The notes beneath the pieces were generated by a model. It was not told the origin of the DNA. It was given only the letters and a program-made list of their open reading frames with translations, and searched no databases. The position numbers and the translations under genes were made by a program. DNA of 64,000 nt from RFSX01 sp964567435 (lineage in GTDB: Bacteria; Bacteroidota; Bacteroidia; Chitinophagales; Saprospiraceae), in contig CAZMMQ010000001.1 in assembly GCA_964567435.1 (NCBI GenBank), forward strand, positions 1 through 64,000. Direction: 5' to 3'. Below are positions 17,543 to 26,509 of this stretch, piece by piece (positions within the stretch are counted from its first letter, which is position 1; every line of letters starts with the position of its first letter).

Positions 17543-18053
17543 AACCAATCTTAGCTCCTGGTTTTTCAAGATCTTTGTGAAGGTGAACCATTTTAGATGC
17601 CGTAATCGCTGATTCTACACCTTTGTTACCATACTTACCTCCAGCTCTATCCTTAGCTTGTTGCATATTATTTACTGTAAGCACGCCAAAGGTGATTGGC
17701 TTTCCAGACATGATAGCTAGTTGATTAAGAGCAGTTGCCACTGATTGATTAATAAACATATCGTGCTCGGTCTCTCCCTTTATAACACAACCCAAGCAAA
17801 TGACAGCATCAGCGTTTTTGCAGCTTAATAAGGCTTTAGCTGCTACAGGTAATTCGAATGTACCTGGCACATGCACAATATTTATTTGATCCTCCTTCGC
17901 TCCTAATTGAATCAAGGTACTCTTTGCACCATCTAATAATACATGTGTAACTTCTGAATTCCAATCAGATACCGCTATATGAATTTTAAAACTACCTATC
18001 GAAGGTATCTCTGATAGGTTTTCTTGAGTTACATCTTTGTCTCTAGTACTCAA
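17535..18053 (-). CDS. ribH: 6,7-dimethyl-8-ribityllumazine synthase
   Basis: 172 residues. It condenses 5-amino-6-ribitylamino-uracil with dihydroxybutanone phosphate in riboflavin synthesis. Motifs: HVPGTFELPVAAKALL (about 60-75), CLGCVIKGETEHDMF (about 86-100) and LTVNNMQQAKDRAG (about 124-137). It follows the TPR gene by nine bases in the same direction and is probably cotranscribed with it. No other rib genes lie in the window and no FMN riboswitch was seen upstream. Confidence 0.96.
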   Translation of the reverse strand: MSTRDKDVTQENLSEIPSIGSFKIHIAVSDWNSEVTHVLLDGAKSTLIQLGAKEDQINIVHVPGTFELPVAAKALLSCKNADAVICLGCVIKGETEHDMFINQSVATALNQLAIMSGKPITFGVLTVNNMQQAKDRAGGKYGNKGVESAITASKMVHLHKDLEKPGAKIGFN

Positions 18054-18062
18054 TCAGATGAA

Positions 18063-18755
18063 TTATGAGCCAATTGATTGAATCAAGAGATCGATGTTAG
18101 CAGCCTCATTTGAGGATGAATAATCGGCTTTAATTTTATTAAATGCTGATAGTGCTTTATTATTATCTCCATTCCGTTTGGCCAGAAGCCCAAGTTTATG
18201 CAGATAATATGGCGTGAGTAAGGCATCCTCACTGGCAGTGGTTGCTTTTTCATAAAATGACAATGCTTTGTCTAATTCTCCTAACTCAGAGTATGCATCA
18301 CCGAGATTCCCATTTTTAACAATAGGTGAATAATCTCCTGAACTATTATGACTTTCTAAATAGCTTATAGCATCCTGATAGCTTCCTATTTGAAGGTAGC
18401 ATATACCTGCATACAATTTCGCCAAATTTGCAGTTTTAGTACCGCTATAGTTCTCCACTATATCAAGAAATCCTTCATAACCTCCTCCAGGACGTTCTAG
18501 TGCCAATAGAAATGAATCTCTCTGAAACTGTTGCTCAGCTTTAAATATTGCAGACTTAGCAGCCGCTTCTTTAGGCGCTTTGATAAAGTACTTATAGATG
18601 ACGAAAGCCGCTATGAATAATATCAACCCCGCTAACAAGGCTAATACTAGATTCTTATTCTTCTCAAACCAATCCTCTGTTGATTTTGGATCCTGATCAA
18701 TTACTACATCAACGATCTCCTCATCTCCTCCCAGCCTTCTTTTTCTTTTACCCAT
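18063..18755 (-). CDS. Membrane-anchored TPR protein
   Basis: 230 residues from ATG 18755; a 25-residue upstream extension runs through the promoter at 18784 and was dropped. A basic start (MGKRKRRLGG) is followed by an acidic patch and one TM helix at about 35-57 (NLVLALLAGLILFIAAFVIY), then tetratricopeptide repeats to the end (YAGICYLQIGSYQDAISYLE, GDAYSELGELDKALSFYEKA). The type is common in Bacteroidota upstream of ribH and resembles YfgM-like proteins. Its partners are unknown; an envelope chaperone-like or scaffold role is inference. Confidence 0.85.
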   Translation of the reverse strand: MGKRKRRLGGDEEIVDVVIDQDPKSTEDWFEKNKNLVLALLAGLILFIAAFVIYKYFIKAPKEAAAKSAIFKAEQQFQRDSFLLALERPGGGYEGFLDIVENYSGTKTANLAKLYAGICYLQIGSYQDAISYLESHNSSGDYSPIVKNGNLGDAYSELGELDKALSFYEKATTASEDALLTPYYLHKLGLLAKRNGDNNKALSAFNKIKADYSSSNEAANIDLLIQSIGS

Positions 18756-18783
18756 TATTTTAACAATTTCTAAAAATTCGGTG

Positions 18784-18791
18784 CAAAAATA
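18784..18791 (-). promoter_or_regulatory. -7 element of the TPR-ribH unit
   Basis: The minus strand reads TATTTTTG, matching TAnnTTTG, 28 bases before the ATG at 18755. Confidence 0.45.
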
Positions 18792-18860
18792 AATAATCCT
18801 TCTCTTATTTGTATAAGAGAGTACTAGCAAAAACTATTATGATTTAAGAAAGAAAGGAGA

Positions 18861-19901
18861 CTAATCCATTATATATGGGTAATCCTTCTGGACATAGTTA
18901 TCATCGTATAACTCAGAGGCCATCGGAAAGTCTGATTTTTCTGCAAATTCTACTGCTTCCGCAATCTCCTTTTTTATTTTGTCATTAATCGCATCTATCT
19001 CGTTCTGCGATGCAATTTTATGACTTAGTATATGTTCAGCTGTTTCAGTAATGGGATCTAGTTCTTTATAATCATTAAGTTCATCCTTTGAACGATACTT
19101 ACCAGGATCTGAGACCGAATGGCCTCTGTATCTATAAGTCTTTATCTCTAGGTAATAAGGGCCATTGCCACTACGAATATGTTCTGCAGCTCTTGTTAAA
19201 GCTTCATGAACCGCTAAAGGAGACATTCCATCAACAGCTTCACTTGGCATTTCGTAGGAAAGTCCTAGTTTATATAAATCTTGTACGTTAGATGTTCTTT
19301 CTACTGAAGTCCCCATTGCATACTGATTATTTTCACAGATATACAATACTGGTAGTTTCCAAGTCATAGCCATGTTGAAAGACTCGTGTAAAGCGCCTTG
19401 TCGAGAAGCCCCATCTCCAAACATAGTAACACATAAGTTTTTGGTGCCCCTATACTTTTCAGCAAATGCAACACCTGTTCCTATAGGAATCTGTGCACCT
19501 ACAATGCCATTCCCGCCTATATAGTTGTGCTCTTTAGAAGAAAAATGCATAGATCCTCCTTTTCCTTTGACGACTCCGGTTACTTTTCCAAATAACTCAG
19601 CCATACAAGCATTGGAATCTATACCTCTGCATAGGGCTATTCCATGCTGACGATAAGCTGTCGCTATTTTGTCATCTTTTGTCAAGGCGCTTACAATGCC
19701 TGCTGCAATAGCTTCCTGACCTATATATACATGGAGAAAACCTCTGATTTTTTGTTGACTATATGCTTTTAGAGCAGCTTCTTCAAAACGTCTTATACGT
19801 AACATGACTTCATACCACTCCATGTAAGTTTCTTTACTGATACTTATCCCATTCTGCTTTGCACCTTTTGTCACATTCTTTTTCTGAACTACTTCAGCCA
19901 T
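18861..19901 (-). CDS. pdhA: Pyruvate dehydrogenase E1 component, alpha subunit
   Basis: 346 residues. With the beta subunit it decarboxylates pyruvate using thiamine diphosphate. TPP is held by the GDGASRQGALHESFNMA to CENNQYAMGTS segment (about 160-195), the usual GDG...NN pattern; GGKGGSMHF (about 112-120) and YRYRGHSVSDPGKYR (phosphorylation-loop region, about 268-282) confirm the alpha subunit. The beta-subunit gene is not next to it, so E1 must be encoded in two places or beta lies elsewhere. It is divergent from recF with 66 bases between the two starts. Confidence 0.95.
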   Translation of the reverse strand: MAEVVQKKNVTKGAKQNGISISKETYMEWYEVMLRIRRFEEAALKAYSQQKIRGFLHVYIGQEAIAAGIVSALTKDDKIATAYRQHGIALCRGIDSNACMAELFGKVTGVVKGKGGSMHFSSKEHNYIGGNGIVGAQIPIGTGVAFAEKYRGTKNLCVTMFGDGASRQGALHESFNMAMTWKLPVLYICENNQYAMGTSVERTSNVQDLYKLGLSYEMPSEAVDGMSPLAVHEALTRAAEHIRSGNGPYYLEIKTYRYRGHSVSDPGKYRSKDELNDYKELDPITETAEHILSHKIASQNEIDAINDKIKKEIAEAVEFAEKSDFPMASELYDDNYVQKDYPYIMD

Positions 19902-19931
19902 CTTATTGCTGTTTAGAGGGTTTAATTAAAT

Positions 19932-19939
19932 TACTTTTG
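19932..19939 (+). promoter_or_regulatory. -7 element of recF-dciA
   Basis: TACTTTTG matches TAnnTTTG. A TTG at 19906-19908 lies 23 bases upstream. The proposed TTG start of recF is 28 bases downstream. Confidence 0.5.
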
Positions 19940-19967
19940 AATCTAGAAAAAAGATAAAGATAAGTAT

Positions 19968-21077
19968 TTGAATAATATACTATTAGAATATATAGCATTA
20001 GTAAACTATAGAAACTATGAAAAGTTGTCTTTGGTATTGTCTCAACATCTCAATGTTATTACTGGGCTCAATGGAGCTGGCAAAACAACCATTTTAGACG
20101 CCATATTTCACATTTGCAATGGTAAAAGCTATTTTTCTCATCTTGACCGCTACATTTATAAGCATAACCTCAATTTCTACAGAATAGAAGCAAAAATTAA
20201 AGACGGGAATCAAACTTTCAGTATCAAAATTAAATCGGAGAGCGGAAAGAAGAAACTCATTGCTATTGATGATAAGAAAATTGAAAGTCGCGCTGACTAT
20301 ATTGGCCGCTTTCCAGCATTCATGATAGCACCTAGAGATATACAGATACTAATGGAGTCTAGTGTAGAGCGAAGAAAATTGATGGATAGAACCATAGCTC
20401 AATCAGATCGTAGATACCTCATCCAATTACTCAAATATAATAAGCTCCTCAAACAGCGAAATGCGTTCTTAAAGTCTAATCAGGGAAGAGTCAATGCAGA
20501 CAAAGTTTTATTGCAATCGATTGATCAAGCAATGGCAGAACCAGCTCAAGAGATAAATGATAAACGGCAGTCCTATGTAGACATTCTCCAACCGATGCTA
20601 AACGATTATTATAAAGCAATAAGTGGTGGATCTGAACATATATCAGTGGATTATAAGTCAGAGTTAAATGCATCATTATTTCTAGATATTCAAATGAATA
20701 ATTCGAATAGAGACCTATTTACTGGTAAGACTAATGGAGGTATACATAGAGATGATCTTGATATCAAACTTGAAGGAAAAACAGTCAAAAAGTATGGATC
20801 ACAAGGCCAACTCAAGTCTTCAATTATCGCCCTTAAAATTGCCCAGATCCAATGGATAATAAAGATGACTGACAAAAAGCCTATCTTGCTCTTAGATGAT
20901 ATTTTTGATAAGTTAGATATCAACAGAGTCAAACAATTACTCGTTGTATGCAATAAGGAAATTACTTCTCAGGTCTTTATTACTGATACAGATAAGGATA
21001 GGGTAGCAATGTTGTTATCAGAAATAGGTAAAGAGTATACAGAGTTTAAAATTGAAAACGGAACACATGTCGAATGA
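19968..21077 (+). CDS. recF: DNA replication/repair protein RecF
   Basis: 369 residues from a TTG at 19968; there is no ATG before the first conserved segment (ALVNYRNYEKL), so the TTG is the likely start. RecF loads RecA at gaps. Walker A is GLNGAGKTTILDAIF (about 35-49), SPR-type middle motif APRDIQILMESSVERRKLMDR (about 116-136), signature region GSQGQLKSSIIALKIAQ, and Walker B ILLLDDIFDKLD (about 305-316). It overlaps the following dciA-like gene by 11 bases. In Bacteroidota recF is often paired with this gene. Confidence 0.95.
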   Translation: MNNILLEYIALVNYRNYEKLSLVLSQHLNVITGLNGAGKTTILDAIFHICNGKSYFSHLDRYIYKHNLNFYRIEAKIKDGNQTFSIKIKSESGKKKLIAIDDKKIESRADYIGRFPAFMIAPRDIQILMESSVERRKLMDRTIAQSDRRYLIQLLKYNKLLKQRNAFLKSNQGRVNADKVLLQSIDQAMAEPAQEINDKRQSYVDILQPMLNDYYKAISGGSEHISVDYKSELNASLFLDIQMNNSNRDLFTGKTNGGIHRDDLDIKLEGKTVKKYGSQGQLKSSIIALKIAQIQWIIKMTDKKPILLLDDIFDKLDINRVKQLLVVCNKEITSQVFITDTDKDRVAMLLSEIGKEYTEFKIENGTHVE

Positions 21078-21354
21078 CAATAAATTAAATAGTATTCTGA
21101 ATGGTGTTTTTGTCAAAAATGATCGCCTGGCCAAAGGCTATCAACAATACACTGTAGAAAAGGTATGGCACGAAGTGTTTGGCTCAGTGATTTCTGGATA
21201 CACTAGTAAACTCTATTTCAAAAATGGGGTGCTAACGGTATACTTAACCTCCTCAGCATTAAAGCAGGAGATATCAAACACAAAGCAGACTGTTATAGAT
21301 AAAATCAACTTGCACCTTCAACACAGAAAGGTTACTGAGTTAATCATAAGATAA
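21067..21354 (+). CDS. DUF721/DciA-like protein
   Basis: 95 residues from ATG 21067. It belongs to the DUF721 group related to DciA, the ancestral helicase-loading factor; the pattern YTVEKVWHEVFGSVISGYTS and LYFKNGVLTVYLTSSALKQE is typical, with the N-terminal helices followed by a KH-like strand pattern. It overlaps recF by 11 bases, so it is translated with it. The recF-DUF721 pair is common in bacteria and points to a replication or repair role. It is short, so the function is inferred from family and context. Confidence 0.8.
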   Translation: MSNDNKLNSILNGVFVKNDRLAKGYQQYTVEKVWHEVFGSVISGYTSKLYFKNGVLTVYLTSSALKQEISNTKQTVIDKINLHLQHRKVTELIIR

Positions 21355-21358
21355 GAGA

Positions 21359-21958
21359 TTAGAAAAGAAGATTAACAGCAAAAAATAATACCAGATAAAT
21401 CCACAAAGCATCTAGAAAGTGCCAATAAATTGTAATCAATTTGAGCTTTCTTTTTTTATCAGGATCTGAAAAATATACTAGAACACTCACTGGCTCCACC
21501 ATCTTTTTTTTGGCATTGTAATAGAATAAGGCTAGAAAAGGTATACCCACAATGACATGAGCAAAGTGTACGCCTGATATTAGATATAGGAATGAAGCAA
21601 GGTTACTATGATCAACAAAAAAGCCATCCGAATAAAGACTCTTCCATGCTATAATTTGACTTAGAAGAAATAGCACAGTAAGAAATAATGTGAGTCCTAA
21701 ATATGTTTTGTAAGCCTCCGTTTTGTCTTCTTTATACCAAGTCATCGATTTCATCAAAGTATAACTAGAAGCCAATAATATGAATGTGTTAAATATAAAA
21801 AGGGGAGGCAATTTAAATGCAAGCAAACCTGATTGTACTCTAGTATATATGTATGAAATACTAAATCCAACAAAGAGTGAAGTTACCCCTATCAAAAGTA
21901 TATAGAGCGCTATAACTTGAGGATGTACAAGGTAGTTCTTTCTATTATCTATCATCAA
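21359..21958 (-). CDS. Cytochrome c oxidase subunit III
   Basis: 199 residues with five predicted TM helices, as in the short subunit III forms. LISGVHFAHVIVGI (about 127-140) and ITIYWHFLDALWIYLVLFF (about 176-194) carry the His, Glu/Asp-type pattern of the heme-copper oxidase subunit III family. Other oxidase genes are not adjacent, so it is a stand-alone copy; it sits convergent to recF-dciA and downstream of sucC behind a terminator. It could belong to a second oxidase; the family is clear but the complex is not. Confidence 0.87.
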   Translation of the reverse strand: MMIDNRKNYLVHPQVIALYILLIGVTSLFVGFSISYIYTRVQSGLLAFKLPPLFIFNTFILLASSYTLMKSMTWYKEDKTEAYKTYLGLTLFLTVLFLLSQIIAWKSLYSDGFFVDHSNLASFLYLISGVHFAHVIVGIPFLALFYYNAKKKMVEPVSVLVYFSDPDKKRKLKLITIYWHFLDALWIYLVLFFAVNLLF

Positions 21959-21968
21959 TTAAAAATAG

Positions 21969-22005
21969 AAAAGCCAACACAAATATTCGAATTGCGTTGG
22001 CTTTC
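21969..22005 (-). terminator. Intrinsic terminator downstream of sucC
   Basis: A 13-bp stem, AAAGCCAAC with its complement GTTGGCTTT and one wobble position, around a 9-base loop. Read on the minus strand it is followed by T-rich sequence. It separates sucC from the subunit III gene. Confidence 0.75.
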
Positions 22006-22027
22006 AAAAATTAAATTTTCAGCTTTA

Positions 22028-23227
22028 TTATAAAACAGCTTTCACTGCAGCGGCGGCATCTTTTAAGATAATAGCTGATTGTACTTCTAATCCGCTTTTA
22101 TCTATGATGTCTTTTGCAATATCTGCATTTGTACCTTGCAGTCTAACTATAATTGGCACCTTTATATCACCGATATTTTTATACGCATCTACTACACCTT
22201 GAGCGACTCGATCACATCTTACTATTCCACCAAAGATGTTGATCAAAATCGCCTTTACATTTGGATCTTTGAGAATCATTCTGAAAGCATGTTCTACTCT
22301 TTCTGCATCTGCTGTCCCGCCTACATCCAAGAAGTTTGCAGGCGATCCTCCTGATAACTTGATTATATCCATTGTTGCCATTGCCAATCCTGCTCCATTG
22401 ACCATACATCCAACATTCCCATCCAACTTTACATAATTTAATCCCACTTTCTTTGCCTCTACTTCTGTCGGATCTTCTTCTGACTCATCTCTCAACTCAG
22501 CTAAATCCTTTTGCCTGTAGAGAGCATTATCATCTAAACTTATTTTTGTGTCTACTGCAATAATTCTATCATCTCCTGTTTTGAGAGTTGGGTTGATTTC
22601 TATTAAAGACGCATCTGCACCTAAGAAAGACGCATATAGTTTTGAAATAAACTTGGACATATTCTTAAACCCAGCGCCCGACAAACCTAAGTTGAATGCC
22701 ACTTTTCTGGTTTGAAAAGCCTGTAAGCCTAACTCTGGATCTACATATTCCTTGTGTACTAAATGTGGAGTATTCTCTGCAACTTCTTCGATATCCATTC
22801 CGCCTTCCGTAGAATAGATTATTACATTCTGCTGCTTTTCTCTATCCATGAGGATCGAAACGTAAAATTCTTTGCAAGCATCAAAATCTGGCGCATAAGC
22901 ATCCTCTGCTATAAGAATTTTATTAACCTTTTTACCTGGGCCTTCCATACCTCCAGGAGTCTGAGGCGTCTTAAGCATCATGCCTAGTATATTGCCAGCA
23001 TTTTCCTTCAACTCATCTAAATTTTTGACAAGTTTGACTCCGCCACCTTTCCCTCTTCCACCAGCATGTATCTGAGCTTTCACAATTGCAATAGGAGCAC
23101 CAGATTCGCCAGTAATCTTCTTGTATGCTGCTATTGCGTCGTCTAAAGTCTCTGCCATGATCCCTTTTTGAATTGGGACTCCATAGCTAGCTATCAATTC
23201 TTTAGCTTGATATTCGTGTAAATTCAT
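22028..23227 (-). CDS. sucC: Succinyl-CoA synthetase (ADP-forming), beta subunit
   Basis: 399 residues. It couples succinyl-CoA to succinate with formation of ATP or GTP in the TCA cycle. The start MNLHEYQAKELIASYGVP is the standard SucC N-terminus; the ATP-grasp fold has KAQIHAGGRGKGGGVKL (about 46-62), SLIEINPTLK (about 205-214), and the C-terminal ligase part has FLDVGGTADAE and INIFGGIVRCD (about 325-335). sucD is not adjacent. It starts 23 bases after the stop of the upstream M43 protease, so it may be read through or have a promoter within that gene. Confidence 0.97.
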   Translation of the reverse strand: MNLHEYQAKELIASYGVPIQKGIMAETLDDAIAAYKKITGESGAPIAIVKAQIHAGGRGKGGGVKLVKNLDELKENAGNILGMMLKTPQTPGGMEGPGKKVNKILIAEDAYAPDFDACKEFYVSILMDREKQQNVIIYSTEGGMDIEEVAENTPHLVHKEYVDPELGLQAFQTRKVAFNLGLSGAGFKNMSKFISKLYASFLGADASLIEINPTLKTGDDRIIAVDTKISLDDNALYRQKDLAELRDESEEDPTEVEAKKVGLNYVKLDGNVGCMVNGAGLAMATMDIIKLSGGSPANFLDVGGTADAERVEHAFRMILKDPNVKAILINIFGGIVRCDRVAQGVVDAYKNIGDIKVPIIVRLQGTNADIAKDIIDKSGLEVQSAIILKDAAAAVKAVL

Positions 23228-23250
23228 TTTGAATATTGAGTATTTGTATT

Positions 23251-24744
23251 TTAGTCAATTATAAGTTTCTCTACAACAGTTCCTAGATCGGTTTGAATCT
23301 CTAGAATGTGAATGCCACTTTGCACACCATTAAGATTCAGAGTATGGTTATTATTTCCTGTTGCGAATTGAACATTTCTTTGTTGAGTCATCAACTGACC
23401 TTTGATATCATATAGACTTATGTCTGCATTAAATGTTCTTTCAGAACTGAATGATATATTAACTTGACCATTTTCTAGAGCGGGGTTAGGGAAAACATTT
23501 ACATCACTAACAAGATCAATATTATTGACAGAAGATGTCATTTCATTTCCAACGCCAAAGAAAAGTTCAGTCCCAGGAGCACACCCACCACCAAATATAT
23601 TGAATGATCTGACACTCCATACTATTGGAAAGGAATTAGGAGCTAGCGTTGTTATTATATAACTTGTCTGCTCAGTTCTAAATACTTCTCCACTAACAAC
23701 AACCTCATAAAAGTCTGCATTTGCTACAGGATCCCAGCTTAATTCAACTCTATCAAATTGAGGCAACATCGTCCCCTGAGCAGGAGATAACCCAGTAATA
23801 GAATCTAAAATAGGAAGATATTCGGTTATCGTATTTTCATCAGTTCTTAGAAATGCTCTATTAGGTGCATCATATGATGCTTGCATCGCTGTTATTTGAT
23901 TAGGAGTGAAGGCCCAATCATCACAGTTCGCGGAATAAGACATAATGTTATTATTCATTGGATCCAAGGCAGCACCATTTCTATCTCTACAAATACCTTG
24001 TGCAGAGCAACATCCACATAAGAATGTACTGCCATAATCAGCAGGTGTATCACATAAAAAGTCTGCGGAAGATTCACAGTTAGACCCATCTGCTAACTCA
24101 ACTTGCACTGGTGCTGATTGAGAAGAACTTATTGTAATAATCTCAACTCTCGAGGTATCATTTGGATTCCAAGGCACATCTTCCCAACCTCTGTGAGTAT
24201 GTGCTAGGGTAAAGAAGTGACCAAGTTCATGTTCAAGAGTGAATGAATTATCACCAAAATTAATTGCCCTCATCACTATGAAGTCATTAATACCACCAGT
24301 GTAGAAACCAAGTGTTGTCCCTGTTGCTCCAGTAGAAATCTGGTTCACAACATAGATGTTCATAGATGTCCTGTCCTTGGCTGATCGCATAAATCCAATA
24401 TTATTTCTAGGATCATCATAGACCCTAGTTGCATTAATTTCATTGAACTCTTTTACATAGAAATGCATATCGGTTCCTAAATCAAAGAATCTCTGATTAA
24501 GTAAGCACATTGCTCTGTAAGCCAACTCTTCACTGAATCTTCCAGTACCATCGTCTCTTCCGACTAGATGTATAGTTACTGGAATGAATCGAGTTTGACT
24601 ATTCCTTAAAGTCTCATCCCAATGTTTCTTATTTTCAACTAAAGGTCTCATAAACTCATCAGTTTGATTAGTACCACACCAATGTTGAGCAGTTACGAAC
24701 TGTAAGAAGAAAACAGATAATAGTATTGTTGTAAAAAGTCTCAT
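23251..24744 (-). CDS. Secreted M43 (pappalysin/cytophagalysin) zinc protease with T9SS type A sorting domain
   Basis: 497 residues from ATG 24744, with signal peptide MRLFTTILLSVFFLQF; the longer frame from 24774 would spoil it. Zinc is bound by HELGHFFTLAH (His172, His176, His182), an HExxHxxxxxH motif, and NIMSYSANC near 240 is the Met-turn of metzincins. Cys-rich loops (DGSNCESSADFLCDTPADY) are typical of M43. A fibronectin-III-like domain (SWDPVANADFYEVVVSG) precedes the T9SS tail (FPNPALENGQVNISF). It would be secreted to the cell surface and digest external protein. It is followed by sucC, an odd neighbour. Confidence 0.93.
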   Translation of the reverse strand: MRLFTTILLSVFFLQFVTAQHWCGTNQTDEFMRPLVENKKHWDETLRNSQTRFIPVTIHLVGRDDGTGRFSEELAYRAMCLLNQRFFDLGTDMHFYVKEFNEINATRVYDDPRNNIGFMRSAKDRTSMNIYVVNQISTGATGTTLGFYTGGINDFIVMRAINFGDNSFTLEHELGHFFTLAHTHRGWEDVPWNPNDTSRVEIITISSSQSAPVQVELADGSNCESSADFLCDTPADYGSTFLCGCCSAQGICRDRNGAALDPMNNNIMSYSANCDDWAFTPNQITAMQASYDAPNRAFLRTDENTITEYLPILDSITGLSPAQGTMLPQFDRVELSWDPVANADFYEVVVSGEVFRTEQTSYIITTLAPNSFPIVWSVRSFNIFGGGCAPGTELFFGVGNEMTSSVNNIDLVSDVNVFPNPALENGQVNISFSSERTFNADISLYDIKGQLMTQQRNVQFATGNNNHTLNLNGVQSGIHILEIQTDLGTVVEKLIID

Positions 24745-24900
24745 GTTCAAAATTTTCTTAAATGTAATAATCAAAATAGATGATTAGTTGTTAATGCGAT
24801 ATGATTATTAAGGACTTTTTTCAAACCACGACAAAAATTATACAGATTAAGCTCAATAGTTTATAAAAATGTCAATAAATAGACTATTGAAATATATATA

Positions 24901-24908
24901 TAACTTTG
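24901..24908 (+). promoter_or_regulatory. -7 element of mdh
   Basis: TAACTTTG matches TAnnTTTG and lies 36 bases before the ATG at 24945. An ORF start at 24906 falls within it, which excludes the longer start. Confidence 0.5.
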
Positions 24909-24944
24909 CGCCGCAATATTATACAAATTAAATTAAATCGTAAC

Positions 24945-25925
24945 ATGAGTAAAATTACAGTGGTAGGAGCCGGAAACGTTGGCGCCACAGCAGCAAATGT
25001 GCTTGCCCACAAAGACATTGTCAATGAAGTTGTATTACTTGACATCAAGGACGACTTCGCTAAAGGTAAAGCTTTAGATTCTTGGCAACAAGCCCCAATA
25101 GACTACTATAGTACCAAAATAACTGGAACATCTGACTACAGAGCTACAAAAGGTTCAGATATAGTTATTGTCACCGCAGGTATTCCAAGAAAGCCAGGCA
25201 TGAGTAGAGATGATCTTATCTCAACCAATGCTAAGATTGTTGTTTCTGTAGCTCAATCAATCTTGAAGTATACAAAGAATCCAATATTCATTATTGTATC
25301 AAATCCTTTGGATGTAATGGCTTATGCAACTCTTATGGCTACTGGTCTTGACCCTAAGAGGGTGATTGGTATGGCTGGCATATTGGATACTGCGAGATAT
25401 AGAGCTTTCTTATCTACAGAATTGGGTGTATCTCCGAAAGATATTCAAGCAGTTCTAATGGGAGGTCATGGTGATACAATGGTTCCACTACCAAGATTTA
25501 CAACAGTTGCAGGTATTCCTGTTACAGACATGATTACCAAATCAACACTCAATCAAATCGTTAAGAGAACTAAAAAAGGTGGCGGAGAATTGGTTAAGCT
25601 TATGGGTACATCAGCTTGGTATGCTCCTGGTGCAGCAGCAGCACAAATGGCAGAGTCAATCATCAAAGACGATGGTCGAATTTTTCCATGTAGTGTATGG
25701 CTAGAAGGAGAGTATGGACTTAAAAATATTTTCTTAGGTGTCCCTGTCCAATTAGGCAAAGAGGGCATTAAAAGAATTCTAAAGCTTAAGCTCAACGTAC
25801 AAGAAAAGAAATTACTCAAGACTTCTGCAAAGCACGTCAATGAGGTAATCACTTCATTTAAGAAAATGAAATTGATTCCTAAAAGCCCAGCTAAGAAAAC
25901 AAGTACACGAAGTAAAAAGAAGTAA
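24945..25925 (+). CDS. mdh: Malate dehydrogenase with a basic C-terminal tail
   Basis: 326 residues from ATG 24945, with an NAD-binding GAGNVGATAANVLA and catalytic signature GIPRKPGMSRDDL (Arg), PLDVMAY, GMAGILDTARYR, and GGHGDTMVPL with the catalytic His. It is the LDH-like malate dehydrogenase that oxidises malate to oxaloacetate in the TCA cycle. Family members end near 310-320 residues. Here the last 14 or so residues (KSPAKKTSTRSKKK) are almost all Lys, Ser, Thr, Pro and Ala, like histone H1 tails. The gene is followed 16 bases later by the peroxiredoxin-like gene, likely one operon. Confidence 0.96.
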   Translation: MSKITVVGAGNVGATAANVLAHKDIVNEVVLLDIKDDFAKGKALDSWQQAPIDYYSTKITGTSDYRATKGSDIVIVTAGIPRKPGMSRDDLISTNAKIVVSVAQSILKYTKNPIFIIVSNPLDVMAYATLMATGLDPKRVIGMAGILDTARYRAFLSTELGVSPKDIQAVLMGGHGDTMVPLPRFTTVAGIPVTDMITKSTLNQIVKRTKKGGGELVKLMGTSAWYAPGAAAAQMAESIIKDDGRIFPCSVWLEGEYGLKNIFLGVPVQLGKEGIKRILKLKLNVQEKKLLKTSAKHVNEVITSFKKMKLIPKSPAKKTSTRSKKK

Positions 25926-25941
25926 AAATAGAAGATACAGA

Positions 25942-26457
25942 GTGCTTGATTTTTCGAGGATTATAACCCATGAAGGAAATGACCTTGACAGTTTGTCAAG
26001 GCCATTTCCTCTTATACTCATATTTCTAAGACACTTTGGCTGCATATTTTGTCGTGAAGCTCTCGCTGACATAGCTGATCGTAAAGAAATAATTGAAAAG
26101 AAAAATATCAGGGTTGTATTTGTCCATATGACAGATTCATCTACAGCTGAAGACTTTTTTGATGAATACGAATTGGAAGGAGTAGAACATATTCCTGACA
26201 CCGAAAGACGCTTATACGGAGCTTTTGGACTTAAAAAAGGAAATTTTAGTCAACTTTTTGGACTAAGAGTTTGGTCTCGAGGATATCAATTAGTTAAAAA
26301 TTCTAAACATGGTCTATCTCTTAAACAGGTTGGAGATAATCTACAAATGCCCGGAGTATTTCTTATACACAATGGTGAAATAGTCAAAAAATTCATCCAC
26401 CAATCGGTCGCTGATCGACCAGATTATGATAATTTTATCAATTACCAGCCCAGCTAA
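25942..26457 (+). CDS. Peroxiredoxin-like (AhpC/TSA_2, SelL-related) protein
   Basis: 171 residues from a GTG at 25942; there is no in-frame ATG before the thioredoxin core. The peroxidatic region is LRHFGCIFCREALADIA (about 30-46), a CxxC where SelL-type proteins have UxxC or CxxC. ERRLYGAFGLKKGNF and the C-terminal LQMPGVFLIHNGEIVKKFIHQSVADRPDY fit the AhpC-TSA_2 family. It is predicted to act in the cytoplasm on thiols or peroxides; the electron donor is unknown. It is read from the mdh promoter in all likelihood. Confidence 0.8.
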   Translation: MLDFSRIITHEGNDLDSLSRPFPLILIFLRHFGCIFCREALADIADRKEIIEKKNIRVVFVHMTDSSTAEDFFDEYELEGVEHIPDTERRLYGAFGLKKGNFSQLFGLRVWSRGYQLVKNSKHGLSLKQVGDNLQMPGVFLIHNGEIVKKFIHQSVADRPDYDNFINYQPS

Positions 26458-26509
26458 GAACACTTTCTCTAAAGATACTACCGTTTAAATGTTGTAAAAT
26501 AATGAAGCT

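Noticed and set aside
17535..18830. FMN riboswitch upstream of ribH
   Set aside because: There are only nine bases between the TPR gene and ribH, and no RFN-type structure was seen before the TPR gene.
24808..24817. TTAAGGACTT upstream of mdh, the same as the lepB half-site
   Set aside because: Only one arm is present and the site is not near the promoter; chance is likely.
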